Assembly: GCF_023740735.1 (NCBI RefSeq)
Contig: NZ_JAMRXH010000006.1
Coordinates: forward strand, 248,001 to 312,000
Source of the DNA: Nocardia sp. CDC159
GTDB taxonomy: Bacteria; Actinomycetota; Actinomycetes; Mycobacteriales; Mycobacteriaceae
DNA length: 64,000 bases
Direction: 5' to 3'
Shown: one piece after another, positions 42,265-51,528 of the stretch
How the letters are laid out: each line of letters begins with the position of its first letter
How positions within the stretch are numbered: position 1 is the stretch's first letter
Position numbers and translations under genes: made by a program
Notes under the pieces: generated by a model
Database searches by the model: none
Told to the model about the DNA's origin: nothing
The model's input: only the letters and a program-made list of their open reading frames with translations

Positions 42265-43866
42265 TCAGGGCAGGCCGAAGGCCAGCAGGACGTTGCCGGG
42301 CATCCCGGTGGTGATCTGGCGGCCGTAACCGGAGTTGGTGAACAGCATGCCGTTGGCGATGACCGCGCCGTGGCCGTTGATGCCGCCGCCGACACCGGGC
42401 ACGCCGTTGACCGTCTTGAAGTGCCGCGCGGTGTTGTACTCCCACAGGATGGCCCCGGTATCGGCGGAGAAGGCGCGCATCTTGCCGTCCATGCTGCCCT
42501 CGTAGACCAGGCCGGGCGTGGTCGAAACCGCATTCGGCATGGCGAGCTGGCACAGCGGTGACATCGGCACCGCCGGGACATTGACCAGGCAGCCGTTGCG
42601 CGGATTGGGGGTGCTCCAGATGACCTCGCCCGTGGCGGGATTCAGCGCGTAGAGCGTGCCGGGCTCGGCCTGATAGGTCGCCACGTACAGCCGGTTGCCG
42701 TCGTAGCTCGACCCCCACTGGATGCCCTGCAGCGACTCCGAACCCGGGGCGGGCAGCCGCGGTTCGGGCGTGGACAGCCTTGTCTGCCAGATGATGTCGC
42801 CGGTGGTGGCGTCGAGCAGGTGGTAGACGCCGCTCTTCTGCCCGGCGCCGACGACCAGGCGGTCACCGATCTTGAAGAGGTTGGGATGCGAGCCGAAGTC
42901 GAAGTCGTGCCCGGGATCGGGGCAGTTGCCGCCGGGAACGGGGATCGCGCAGCGACCGTTCCAGGGCGGGTCGCCGGGCGTCATCCGCCGCACCCACTTC
43001 GGGGCCCCCGTATCGATGTCCAGTGCGCCGATCGCCTCGGCCCCTTCGGGATATCCGGAATAGGGATTGCCCGAGGTGTAGTACAGCGTGCGCGAGGCGG
43101 CGTCGACGGTCTGCGACGACCAGACCGGCGCGCCGCTGGGTTCGAACTCCGGCTTGCTCCCGGTGGGCTGCGGCTGCGGGATCGTGTAGTACTTCCACCG
43201 CACGTCGCCGGTCGCGGCGTCGAGTGCGACGACACTGCCCCGGAACGTGCAGCAGTGGTACAGATCGCTGGTGGCCTGCCCCAATTCCTGACTGGACACC
43301 CCGACATAGATGTGCCCGTCGAACACCAGCGGCGACCCGGTGATGATCGCGTACCGATGCTCGTCGAGCTGGCGCACCCAGCGCAGTTGACCGGTCTGGG
43401 CGTCGAGGGCCCACATCCGGGCCGAGTTGTCCCCGAAGTAGACCAGGCCGTCGGCGACCGCGGGCCCATTGCGCAGACCGAACGTCGGAAGGTTTCCGCC
43501 GAGCGGGGTTTCGGCCTGGAACGACCATCGGGTCGCACCGGTCTGGACGTCGAGGGCGTAGAACGTGCCGTTGCGCCCGCCGACGTAGACGGTCCCGTCG
43601 ACGACCGCGGGCTGGCTGGACGCGGCGATGGTATCGGGAAAACCGAACGCCCACTTCAGTTTCAGATTGCCGACCGTGGCCGGGGTGAGGGCGGTCTCGT
43701 TGGGATTGTGGCGGGTGCCCTGGAGGTCGTATTGCCACATCGTCCAGTCGCCCGCGCCGTTTGCGGCCCGACTCAGACCGCCGCCGGATTCCCCGAAACT
43801 GGAACCGGCCAGGAGCACGACCGCCATGATCACCAAGAGCGGTATCCGAAGTCGCGATTTGTTCAT
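42265..43866 (-). CDS. secreted PQQ-like beta-propeller protein
   Basis: A 533-aa exported protein. The signal peptide (RLRIPLLVIMAVVLLAGSSF) has no lipobox Cys. The mature protein is a run of tryptophan-docking blades, for example VYVGGRNGTFYALDVQTGAT, VVALDAATGDVRWKY and LYALNPATGEVIWS, as in PQQ-dependent dehydrogenases and polyvinyl-alcohol dehydrogenases. No CxxCH haem motif is present; a CC pair (LYHCCTF) could be the vicinal disulfide of quinoprotein dehydrogenases. Enzyme activity is therefore possible but unproven. The frame is open to 44625 by base composition; I start at the ATG that precedes the signal peptide, though its ribosome site is weak. Confidence 0.82.
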   Translation of the reverse strand: MNKSRLRIPLLVIMAVVLLAGSSFGESGGGLSRAANGAGDWTMWQYDLQGTRHNPNETALTPATVGNLKLKWAFGFPDTIAASSQPAVVDGTVYVGGRNGTFYALDVQTGATRWSFQAETPLGGNLPTFGLRNGPAVADGLVYFGDNSARMWALDAQTGQLRWVRQLDEHRYAIITGSPLVFDGHIYVGVSSQELGQATSDLYHCCTFRGSVVALDAATGDVRWKYYTIPQPQPTGSKPEFEPSGAPVWSSQTVDAASRTLYYTSGNPYSGYPEGAEAIGALDIDTGAPKWVRRMTPGDPPWNGRCAIPVPGGNCPDPGHDFDFGSHPNLFKIGDRLVVGAGQKSGVYHLLDATTGDIIWQTRLSTPEPRLPAPGSESLQGIQWGSSYDGNRLYVATYQAEPGTLYALNPATGEVIWSTPNPRNGCLVNVPAVPMSPLCQLAMPNAVSTTPGLVYEGSMDGKMRAFSADTGAILWEYNTARHFKTVNGVPGVGGGINGHGAVIANGMLFTNSGYGRQITTGMPGNVLLAFGLP

Positions 43867-44000
43867 GGTGCAGAAAGCGTCCCACCACGTCGCCCGGGGA
43901 TTCGGCGGACACGGAAGGCGACGCCAAACCGTGACCAGGACGTTTCCGGATGCATGCCAGCCGAACCGCCCGGACGACTTCCGCGTTTCGTCGCAGCGGA

Positions 44001-45188
44001 TTACCGCCGCAGATTGCTGTCGGCGAAGGCGATGGCGTCGCTCGCGGCGGCCTCGACGATCTTGACGTGATCGGCCCCGGGGTATTCGCGGTAGGTGATC
44101 GGTTGGCCCGCGTCGGTGAGTTCGGTCGCGGTGCGCTTGGTGGCCGGGGGATCGACGGTGTCGTCGGCAAGGCCCTGGGCGATGAGGACCGGGGCCCGGT
44201 AGCCGGTGGTGGGTACCTCGAACACCGGAGTGGCCAAGGTGGTGAAATCGCCCTCTCCCAGCGGCTTGGTCAGCAGCGAGGCGAATGGGGTCTCCCCGGC
44301 CCGTTCGAACATGTCCGGCAGGCACAACCGGCCCGCCTGGTCGATCACCTCGCGACCCTTGGCATTGAGGTAGGCGCCCGGATCGAACGTCGGCTGGGCC
44401 ACCGCCAGTCCGCGAATCATGTAGGCCCCCAGCGGGGTGAATCCGGGACCGCCCGCGTCGGCCGGGGCGTCCGGCCGCCCGAAGGTGGTCAACTGCTCGG
44501 TGACATGCGTGGGCGGTGCCATGGAAATGGTTGCGCGCAGATCCAGTTCGGGCGCGTAGTCGGCGGCCACCGCGGCGGTGAACAGGGCGGCGTGCGCGCC
44601 TTGGGAATGCCCGACGGCGACCCATCGGTTGGCCAGGCCGGGTTCGGCGGAGCGAGCGGCCCGGACGATGTCGATGGCGTTGTGTGCCTCGGTGTGCCCG
44701 TCCAGATACGGCGCGACACCGGGGTCACCCAATGTGACGTAGTCGGTGGCCACCACGGCGTATCCGTGCGAGAGCCATTGCGCCAGCAGGGGATTGTTGT
44801 CGTCGTCGTAGCCGGTGTTCGACGGGGTGCAGGCGGCGGCGATGCCGACGGTGGGGTGATGCCAGGACACCACCGGCCAACCGCCCGCGGGCGGCTGGCC
44901 CTTCGGCAGGAAGAAGCGGCCGGTGACCTTGACCGGCTTGTCCTGCGGTCCGGTGGACCAGTAGGTGAGTTGCTCGGCCCTGGCCGCCCCGTCGGGTGCC
45001 TTGGCGCGGGTCAGTTTCCCGGCCTCGATCAGCGTGCCGGGTGTGGCGCCCGCGGCGTCCGGTGCGATGGCCGTCGCGTTGAGCGGCGGCACCGCGACAT
45101 CGGAGGAGGACGTGTTGCACCCCCCGGCCAGCGCGATGACGAGACTCGCGGTGGCCGCTGTGGTCAGAACTGCCTTGCGACGCTTCAT
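44001..45188 (-). CDS. secretory lipase-family lipoprotein
   Basis: A 395-aa alpha/beta hydrolase. The N-terminus has a lipoprotein signal with lipobox LAGGC, lipidated Cys at residue 24. It resembles the LIP secretory lipase family: VSWHHPTVGIAAACTPS, WLSHGYAVVATDYVTLG, nucleophile WVAVGHSQGAHAALF, Asp in LADDTVDPPA and His in YPGADHVKIVE. It should hydrolyse acyl esters at the outer face of the membrane. The gene is divergent from a TetR regulator, and a palindrome between them suggests control by it. Confidence 0.88.
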   Translation of the reverse strand: MKRRKAVLTTAATASLVIALAGGCNTSSSDVAVPPLNATAIAPDAAGATPGTLIEAGKLTRAKAPDGAARAEQLTYWSTGPQDKPVKVTGRFFLPKGQPPAGGWPVVSWHHPTVGIAAACTPSNTGYDDDNNPLLAQWLSHGYAVVATDYVTLGDPGVAPYLDGHTEAHNAIDIVRAARSAEPGLANRWVAVGHSQGAHAALFTAAVAADYAPELDLRATISMAPPTHVTEQLTTFGRPDAPADAGGPGFTPLGAYMIRGLAVAQPTFDPGAYLNAKGREVIDQAGRLCLPDMFERAGETPFASLLTKPLGEGDFTTLATPVFEVPTTGYRAPVLIAQGLADDTVDPPATKRTATELTDAGQPITYREYPGADHVKIVEAAASDAIAFADSNLRR

Positions 45189-45237
45189 AGGGAGGAAGGT
45201 TCCTTTCGGGACGCCGGACGAGCCTCATTCATGACGC

Positions 45238-45264
45238 ATATTGCATACAGAGTGTATGTGATAT
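45238..45264. promoter_or_regulatory. 27-bp palindrome between lipase and TetR genes
   Basis: The core CATACA-GAG-TGTATG is a perfect inverted repeat, flanked by ATAT on both sides (one 2-base mismatch block). It lies 11 bp from the TetR start and about 50 bp from the lipase start. Position and symmetry fit a TetR operator that controls both genes. Confidence 0.65.
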
Positions 45265-45274
45265 TCATGAGTGT

Positions 45275-45898
45275 ATGAACGCTGTCAAGCCCCGCCGGGA
45301 GATGTACGCCGAGTCCACCCGCGAGGCACTGCTGCAGACCGGACGCGAGATGTTCCTCGAGCGGGGCTATCCGGCGGTGGCGGCCGAGGATCTGGTGCGG
45401 GCCGCCGGCCTCAGCCGCGGCGCGCTCTACCACCACTTCGGCGGCAAACAGGGACTGTTCGAGGCGGTCTTCGAGGAGCAGGAACAGCGGGCCGTCCGGC
45501 GCATCACCGCCGCCACCGCGGACCACGACGATCCCTGGCAGCAGTTCCTGGCCGCCCTGGACGCCGCGCTGGACATCTGCGCCGAACGCGACTACCGCGA
45601 ACTCGTCTTCCTGCAGGGCCCCCTCGCGCTCGGCTGGTCCCGATGGCGCGAACTCGATCAGCGGTACTTCGGTGGGCTGCTCGCCGCCCGGATCCGGACG
45701 CTGCTGGCGTCGGGCCTCATCCAGAACCATCCCGCCGAACTCCTCGCCGCCGCCGTGGACGGCTGCATCACCGAGCTGTGCCTGCGGGTCGCCGAGTCCG
45801 AGGACATCCCCGCCGCCCGCCGCGACGCCGGACGCCTGCTGCGCGCCCTGCTCACCGGCCTCGCCACCACCGCACCGCGCGAGCACCCCTCGGACTGA
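45275..45898 (+). CDS. TetR-family regulator
   Basis: A 207-aa repressor. The DNA-binding domain (about 10-60) reads TREALLQTGREMFLERGYPA then AAEDLVRAAGLSRGALYHHF with GGKQGLFEAVF, close to the TetR consensus. The C-terminal ligand domain is helical and unassigned. The ATG has no clear ribosome site and may be near the transcript start. It probably represses itself and the divergent lipase through the palindrome between them. The ligand is unknown, perhaps a lipid or fatty acid by context. Confidence 0.92.
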   Translation: MNAVKPRREMYAESTREALLQTGREMFLERGYPAVAAEDLVRAAGLSRGALYHHFGGKQGLFEAVFEEQEQRAVRRITAATADHDDPWQQFLAALDAALDICAERDYRELVFLQGPLALGWSRWRELDQRYFGGLLAARIRTLLASGLIQNHPAELLAAAVDGCITELCLRVAESEDIPAARRDAGRLLRALLTGLATTAPREHPSD

Positions 45899-45919
45899 CG
45901 CGGGCGGCGGCCGATGTGT

Positions 45920-46786
45920 TCAGGCGCGGTAGCGTTCTCGGGCCAGGGCCCGACCGCGACGGGGGCCGGCCTCGTCGCTGCCCAGACCCGTTGGCGTGTG
46001 GGGACCTTCGCAGACCGGCGGCCTCGGGGGCGAGTCGGCGCGAGCCACCGGGTCGACGTCGGTTCGGTCCTGCCCGAAGCGGTCGAGCCGGGCGCGGTCG
46101 GGGGTGACCAGACCGGTCTCGTAGGCGATGACGACGGCCTGGGGACGGCTGCACACGCCCAGTTTGACCATGGCCCGGTGCAGATGGGTCTTGACGGTGC
46201 CCTCGCTCAGCGAGAGACGTTCGGCGATGGCGGTATTGGGTAGACCGGTGCCCACCAGTCGCAACACCTCGATCTCCCGCCGGGTCAGATCGTCCAGGGT
46301 GGAATCGGGTTTGCGGTCCTCGTCGATCCGTTCGGCGAACCGCGCGGTCAGGTGGCGGGTCACGCTCGGCGCGAACACCGCACAGCCGGTGGCGACGGCG
46401 CGGATCGCGGCCAGCACCTGCTCGGGCGAGGCGTCCTTCAGCAGAAATCCGGACGCGCCGACCCGCAGGGCGGCCCACACGTCCTCGGCGCGGCCGGTGT
46501 TGGTCAGCATCAGCACCCGCGGCGGGCGCGACCCCGATGCGGCGAGAATTCGCTCGGCGGTGAGGATTCCATCCGTCGCGGGCGTGGCGAGGTCTATCAG
46601 GACCACCCGCGGGTGGCGCGTGGCGGCGAGCGCGATCGCCTCGTCGCCGGTGCCGACGGCCCCGACGACGGCCAGCCCGGGGCAGGCTCCGATCAACGCG
46701 GCCAGGCCACTCCGGACCAGCGGTTGATCACCCACGACCAATACGTCGATCGTCGCTGCGGTCCATTGCTCACGCAAGGTCGGCAA
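45920..46786 (-). CDS. orphan NarL-type response regulator, degenerate pocket
   Basis: A 288-aa regulator. The TTG start is well supported by AGGAGG eight bases upstream. The receiver keeps the acceptor D65 (VVLIDLATPATDG) and K117 (SGFLLKDAS), but the N-terminal acidic pair is Gly-Asp (VVGDQ) instead of Asp-Asp, so metal binding and phosphorylation may be weak or absent. The LuxR domain is intact (LTRREIEVLRLVGTGLPNTA, AIAERLSLSEGTVKTH). A disordered Pro/Arg-rich tail of 55 residues follows. No histidine kinase is adjacent; it is last in the lanthipeptide-kinase-STAND series and may be its DNA-binding output. Confidence 0.85.
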   Translation of the reverse strand: MPTLREQWTAATIDVLVVGDQPLVRSGLAALIGACPGLAVVGAVGTGDEAIALAATRHPRVVLIDLATPATDGILTAERILAASGSRPPRVLMLTNTGRAEDVWAALRVGASGFLLKDASPEQVLAAIRAVATGCAVFAPSVTRHLTARFAERIDEDRKPDSTLDDLTRREIEVLRLVGTGLPNTAIAERLSLSEGTVKTHLHRAMVKLGVCSRPQAVVIAYETGLVTPDRARLDRFGQDRTDVDPVARADSPPRPPVCEGPHTPTGLGSDEAGPRRGRALARERYRA

Positions 46787-46869
46787 GTCTCGAACCTCCT
46801 GTGCGTCCGGCTCTGCCGCAGAGGCTAGGGGGCGTCGAGTTGATTAGTAATCCCGCGCGATGGTGCTGA

Positions 46870-49800
46870 TCAATTCCGTTCGCCGTCGGTGCAGGTGCGC
46901 CGATAGGGCGACGCGGGCAGGAACCGAGCCCATTCCTCCGGGGTGAGATCGGCGGCGAGGGTGCGGCAGATGCTCGTGATGGCCTCGCCGGGATCGGTGT
47001 CCCATCGGATGATCGTCTTGTCCGTCCCCGCACTCGCCAAGGTCTTGCCGTCCGGGCCGAATCGGACCGAGGTGATCGGGCCGCTGTGCCCGGCGAGGGT
47101 GGCCAGGTGGGTCCGGGAGGCCACCTCCCACAGCTGGATCGTGCCCTCCACCCCGCCCGCGGCCAGCCTGCTGCCGTCGGGGCTGAACGCCACACTGAGC
47201 AAAGTCTGGGCCTGCGGCAGCGTGGCCAGCTGGGCGGCGCTGCGCGGGTCCCACAGGATGATGCTGCGGTCGGTGCCGACCGTGGCCAGCACGCGACCGT
47301 CGGGGCTGAACGCGAGTTCCCGGGGTAATCCGCTGTGGGTCAAGGTCGCTGTGCGCGTTCGGGTCGCGACGTCGAAGAGCAGCGCGGTGTGGTTGTACGC
47401 GGTGAGCGCGGCCAAGGTCCGCCCGTCCGGACTGAATCTGACATCGCGGAGGTAGTCACCGTGGCAGAGCGTGGCCAGCCGGGCCGCGCTGCGGACATCC
47501 CACAGCATCATGCCGTCGGAGCCGACGCTGGCCAGCGTCTGTCCGTCGGGACTGAACGCGACTCCCCGCACCTGATCGCGGTGACCGATCAGATCGGCGA
47601 CCTTGACCGGGGCGGCGGGATCACCGACATCCCAGATGCTGAGGAAATTGTCGTCCACGCCGGTGGCGTGAGCGGGAGACCCACCGCCCAGGACGAGGGT
47701 GCGGCCGTCCGGGCTGAACGCGGCGGCATTGACCGGCGCGCGTTGCCCTTCGATCGCGGCGAGCGCCCGCTGCCGACGCCAATCCCACAGCAGTACCCGG
47801 CGATCGGTGCTCGTCGAGGCCAGCAGCGCGCCGTCGGGTCCGAACGCGAGCGCGGTGACGGATTCGTCGTGACCGGACAGCGGCACCCGGGTGGGGTCCC
47901 ACAGCAGGATTCTGCCGTTCTCCTCCGCCGAGGCCAGCAGCGGCAACCGCGGGTGGAACTCGAGGGAGTAGATGTAGTTGGAATGTCCGGTGAGGCGGGC
48001 GCGCAGCCGCCGGTGCTCGACATCCCACAGGATGACTGTCAGATCGTGACCGCCGGAGGCGAGCGTGCGACCGTCCGGACTGAAGGCCACGGTCCTGGCC
48101 TCGGCCGTATGTCCGCGCAGCGTCGTGACCGCCGCGCGACGGCCGACGTCCCAGAGTCTGACAGTCTGGTCGGGACTGGCCGAGGCCAGCGTGGCGCCGT
48201 CGGGGCTGAAGGCGACGGAGTCGACCGACTGCGTATGCCCGGCCAGGGTGGCCAGGCGGGCGCCGCTCTCGCGATCCCACAACCCGATGGTCTGGTCGGC
48301 GCTGCCGGTGGCCACGATCCGGGCGTCCGGGCTGAACGCCACCGTCTGCACCGCACCGGCATGTCCGTCCAATCGGACAAGGGGGACTTTGTTTTTCAGA
48401 TCCCAGACGATGACGGTGCGGTCGGCGCCGGCCGAGGCGAGCACCTGCCCGTCCGCACTGAAGGCGAGCGTCTTGACCCGCCCGGTGTGCCCGGGCAGGT
48501 GGGCTACCGGCAGGCCGGTGTCCACATTCCACAGCACGACCAGCTGGTCGTCGCCGCCGGTGGCCAGCGTGTGACCGTCGGGGCTGAAGCTCACCGTTCG
48601 CAACCAGGCGGGGTGACCCAGGGTCGCGCGCCGCACGCGCCGCTGCACATCCCACAGGACCACGGTCTGATCGCGGCTGATGCTGGCGATGGTGTTTCCG
48701 TCCGGACTGAAGGTCACCTCCGAGACCGCGTCGGAGTGCCCGACGAGCTCGCCCTGATAGGCCCGATGCGCGGCCGAACTGAGTACCGCGCCGCGGGCCT
48801 CCGGGGTGGGCGCGGTGCGGAACGCCTCCACGCTCAGCAGCAGTCCGGTGGTCGGCTTGGCGTCGAACATGCTCAGCGACTGCGCCGCCAGCTGCCGCGA
48901 GGCCGCGATCTGCCCGGCCGCCCGGGCCTGCTCGCGCTGCCGGAAGACGACCAGCCCGACGACGAGCGTGCCCACCAGCAGCAGCGCCAGGGCGACCGTG
49001 AGGTGACGCAGCCGCCGATGGTTGCGCGCCGTGGCGAGCCGCTCGGCGTCCTCGGCATCGACACTGGCCTGGACGAATTCGCGTTCGGAAATGGTGAGGT
49101 CCGCCAGCGGTTGTTCCCGGGCCAGCGCCAGTCGCGTCCCGCGGTACAGCACACTGGGATCGCGGCCCAGCTCCTCCCAGGCCCGGGTGGTCTCGGTGAG
49201 CCGCCGATGGAATCGCAGGCGTTCGCGGTCCTGTTCGATCCATCCGTTCAGCCGCGGCCACGCCGTGATCAGCGCCTCGTGGCCGAGGTCGACCGTGCTG
49301 CCGTCGACGGTGATCAGCCGGGCCCGCGCGAGGGTGTCCAGCACATGGTCGGTGTCCTGCCCTGTCGCACTGTCGAATTCGGTGTGATCGGCGGGGCGGC
49401 GGGTGTCCTGCGCCTGCTCACCGGGGGCGATCAGGCGCAGCAGGATCCGGCGGGCGACGACGGCCTGTTCGGCGGAGAGCCGGGAGTAGGCCTCCTCCGC
49501 GGTCTTGGCCAGCGCGCCGTGCACCCCGCCCGCGGCCTCGTAGCCCGCGACCGTCAGGGCGCGGCCGGTGCGCCGCCGCCACGTCTCGAGCAGGACGTGG
49601 GAGAGCAACGGCAGACCGCCGGGTTGGTCGGCGACCTCGGCGATCAGCCGCTCGGTCAGGGCGCGTTCGACGATCAGGCCCGCCGCCGCGGCCGGTTTGA
49701 CGATGACCTGGCGCAGCTCCTCGGCACTCATCGGCCCGACCAGCAGCTGGCTCGCCGACACCGCCTCGGCGAGGCCGCGGTGTTCGGCACAGCGACCGTA

Positions 49801-50529
49801 GAAGTCGGCCCGCAGCGCGACCACCACGCGCAGCCCGCTGCCCGGATCGCGGGCCGCCAGGAGCTGATCGACGAAGGCGGCACGTTCCTCCGCGTCGGTG
49901 CAGAGGGTGAAGATCTCCTCGAACTGGTCGACCACGACAAGGGTGTCGCGCTCACCCTCCGACCGCAGCGCCTCGGCATACGTACTCGCCGGGCGATCGC
50001 CCGGAGTCAGCACCCGGATCGCGGCCGCGGGTCGCACCCCCGGCGCCGTATCCCGCAACCGCGGGATCAGACCGGCCCGCAGCAGCGAGGTCTTACCCGC
50101 GCCGGACGCGCCGACGAGCGCGACGAACCGGTGTGCGCGCACCAACTCGGTCACCTTGTCGGCCAAGTGATCTCGGCCGAAGAATCGGTCCCGGTCCTGC
50201 GGCTCGAACCGGGCCAGCCCCAGATACGGCGGCACGCTGTCGTCGTCATCGGACGGCCGGGCCCGCGCCTGCTCCGCCGCCTCGCGCCACCGTCGCTCCC
50301 ACTCCACCGGATCCCCGCCGCAGGCGCTGACATATGCCAGCGTGACCGCCAGTGATGGCAACCGCTCACCGGCGGCCGCCTGCGACAGCGCGGTGGCCGA
50401 GAAGTTCACCCGCTGCGCCATTGCCCGATACGTCAGGTCACCACCGTCCTGCCGCAATTTGCGTAACTCGACGGCGAATCGCTGCACCGGCCCGGCGGCC
50501 GGGTCCAGCGGATTCTCCCGACGCCCCAT
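46870..50529 (-). CDS. XRE-like HTH-STAND ATPase with 14 WD40 repeats
   Basis: A 1219-aa protein. It opens with an XRE-like helix-turn-helix (LTYRAMAQRVNFSATALSQA, about residues 35-60), then the nSTAND NTPase beginning PYLGLARFEPQDRDRFFGRD, with Walker A VGASGAGKTS (K146) and Walker B TLVVVDQFEEIF. A transmembrane helix (VALALLLVGTLVVGLVVF) precedes 14 WD40 repeats, most with FSPDG...LASxGxDxTVxLWD. The ATG at 50529 follows AGAGGA. The HTH, STAND, helix, WD40 order matches the gene at 29860, so they are paralogues in architecture. Here it lies 90 bp after a Ser/Thr kinase and a lanthipeptide synthetase, which suggests a sensing or regulatory role in that locus. Confidence 0.9.
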   Translation of the reverse strand: MGRRENPLDPAAGPVQRFAVELRKLRQDGGDLTYRAMAQRVNFSATALSQAAAGERLPSLAVTLAYVSACGGDPVEWERRWREAAEQARARPSDDDDSVPPYLGLARFEPQDRDRFFGRDHLADKVTELVRAHRFVALVGASGAGKTSLLRAGLIPRLRDTAPGVRPAAAIRVLTPGDRPASTYAEALRSEGERDTLVVVDQFEEIFTLCTDAEERAAFVDQLLAARDPGSGLRVVVALRADFYGRCAEHRGLAEAVSASQLLVGPMSAEELRQVIVKPAAAAGLIVERALTERLIAEVADQPGGLPLLSHVLLETWRRRTGRALTVAGYEAAGGVHGALAKTAEEAYSRLSAEQAVVARRILLRLIAPGEQAQDTRRPADHTEFDSATGQDTDHVLDTLARARLITVDGSTVDLGHEALITAWPRLNGWIEQDRERLRFHRRLTETTRAWEELGRDPSVLYRGTRLALAREQPLADLTISEREFVQASVDAEDAERLATARNHRRLRHLTVALALLLVGTLVVGLVVFRQREQARAAGQIAASRQLAAQSLSMFDAKPTTGLLLSVEAFRTAPTPEARGAVLSSAAHRAYQGELVGHSDAVSEVTFSPDGNTIASISRDQTVVLWDVQRRVRRATLGHPAWLRTVSFSPDGHTLATGGDDQLVVLWNVDTGLPVAHLPGHTGRVKTLAFSADGQVLASAGADRTVIVWDLKNKVPLVRLDGHAGAVQTVAFSPDARIVATGSADQTIGLWDRESGARLATLAGHTQSVDSVAFSPDGATLASASPDQTVRLWDVGRRAAVTTLRGHTAEARTVAFSPDGRTLASGGHDLTVILWDVEHRRLRARLTGHSNYIYSLEFHPRLPLLASAEENGRILLWDPTRVPLSGHDESVTALAFGPDGALLASTSTDRRVLLWDWRRQRALAAIEGQRAPVNAAAFSPDGRTLVLGGGSPAHATGVDDNFLSIWDVGDPAAPVKVADLIGHRDQVRGVAFSPDGQTLASVGSDGMMLWDVRSAARLATLCHGDYLRDVRFSPDGRTLAALTAYNHTALLFDVATRTRTATLTHSGLPRELAFSPDGRVLATVGTDRSIILWDPRSAAQLATLPQAQTLLSVAFSPDGSRLAAGGVEGTIQLWEVASRTHLATLAGHSGPITSVRFGPDGKTLASAGTDKTIIRWDTDPGEAITSICRTLAADLTPEEWARFLPASPYRRTCTDGERN

Positions 50530-50619
50530 TCCCGCGTCCTCTCGACCCGAGCCGACCACCGCCGGTGGCGGCCCGCAACACCATGAACCAAACCGATTCT
50601 GCTGCTTGTTGATCGAGTG

Positions 50620-51507
50620 TCAAACACGGGTCGTGGGCTTCTTGCCCCGTGAGCGCTGTGGCCGCGGGTTCGTCGGGACCGCGGGAGCCGTCCGCAGTGC
50701 CTGCCCGGCCGCGCAGGCGAATTCGCGGCAGGAGCCGAATCGGGGATAGGGTCGCTTGGTCAAGGCCTTGGTCAGCACCGGATCGAGGGTGCGCGGCAGG
50801 TCGGCCCGGCGCTGGCTCGGCGGCGGGGGCGGCTGCCGGAGGTGGCCGTCGATGACGGTGTGGCGGTCCTTGGCCGCGAACGGTCCGGACCCGGTCAGCA
50901 GCCAGAACAGCGTGCACGCCAGCGAGTACTGGTCGCAGCGGTGATCTCGGGGCAGGCCGGAAAGCCGTTCCGGCGAGGCGCAATTCAGGCTGGCCGGAAC
51001 CATCGAGGGCGTCGAGTACCCGCAATCCTGCCCCGATCCGGCGATGCCGAAATCGGTCACCACGACGCGTGCACCGGTCGCGGTCCGGGCGAGCACGATA
51101 TTCGCCGGTTTCACGTCGCCGTGCAGTGCCCCCAGGGCGTGGGCGTAGTCCAATGCGTCGGCCGCGGCATCGACGATCGCGACCGCTCGCTCCGGGGAGA
51201 GCCGGCCAACGCTGCTGGACACGGTGCTGCCCGCGACGAATTGCACTGCGATCCACAGCAATCCGTCCTCGTCGCCGTGGTCGTACACCGCGGCGATGCC
51301 CGGATGAACCAGCCGCGTGGCCAGGTCCGCCTCGTGGTCGAATCGGGCGCGAATCGCGTTGCCGCAGTAGAACCTCGGGTCGAGGATCTTCAAGGCGACC
51401 GGGTGTCGGCGCTGCGGATGGTGAGCCAGGTACACCATGGCGGTGCTGCCCCGCCCCAGATGCCGTTCGATGGTGAAATCGGCGAATTTCCGCCCCGGTC
51501 GCAACAT
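50620..51507 (-). CDS. serine/threonine protein kinase
   Basis: A 295-aa soluble Hanks-type kinase without a membrane helix. Seen are the Gly loop LGRGSTAMVYLA, Lys in VALKIL, catalytic loop HGDVKPANIVL, DFG in VTDFGIA and an APE-like segment (CASPERL). The Arg of the usual HRD is Gly, so it is a non-RD kinase; the catalytic Asp and Asn remain, and activity is likely. A basic tail ends the protein. The ATG follows AGGAGG. It starts 21 bp after the lanthipeptide synthetase gene and precedes the STAND gene. Substrate unknown; the STAND ATPase or the orphan regulator are candidates. Confidence 0.9.
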   Translation of the reverse strand: MLRPGRKFADFTIERHLGRGSTAMVYLAHHPQRRHPVALKILDPRFYCGNAIRARFDHEADLATRLVHPGIAAVYDHGDEDGLLWIAVQFVAGSTVSSSVGRLSPERAVAIVDAAADALDYAHALGALHGDVKPANIVLARTATGARVVVTDFGIAGSGQDCGYSTPSMVPASLNCASPERLSGLPRDHRCDQYSLACTLFWLLTGSGPFAAKDRHTVIDGHLRQPPPPPSQRRADLPRTLDPVLTKALTKRPYPRFGSCREFACAAGQALRTAPAVPTNPRPQRSRGKKPTTRV

Positions 51508-51528
51508 CTCGCCTCCTGACGGCTCGAA

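Noticed and set aside
43867..44625. Upstream extension of the PQQ-like propeller frame
   Set aside because: It reads antisense through the lipase gene and lacks family sequence; the signal peptide begins at 43866.
47335..50355. 1006-codon frame antisense to the STAND-WD40 gene
   Set aside because: The sense frame has Walker motifs and 14 WD40 repeats; the antisense product is a shadow without domains.
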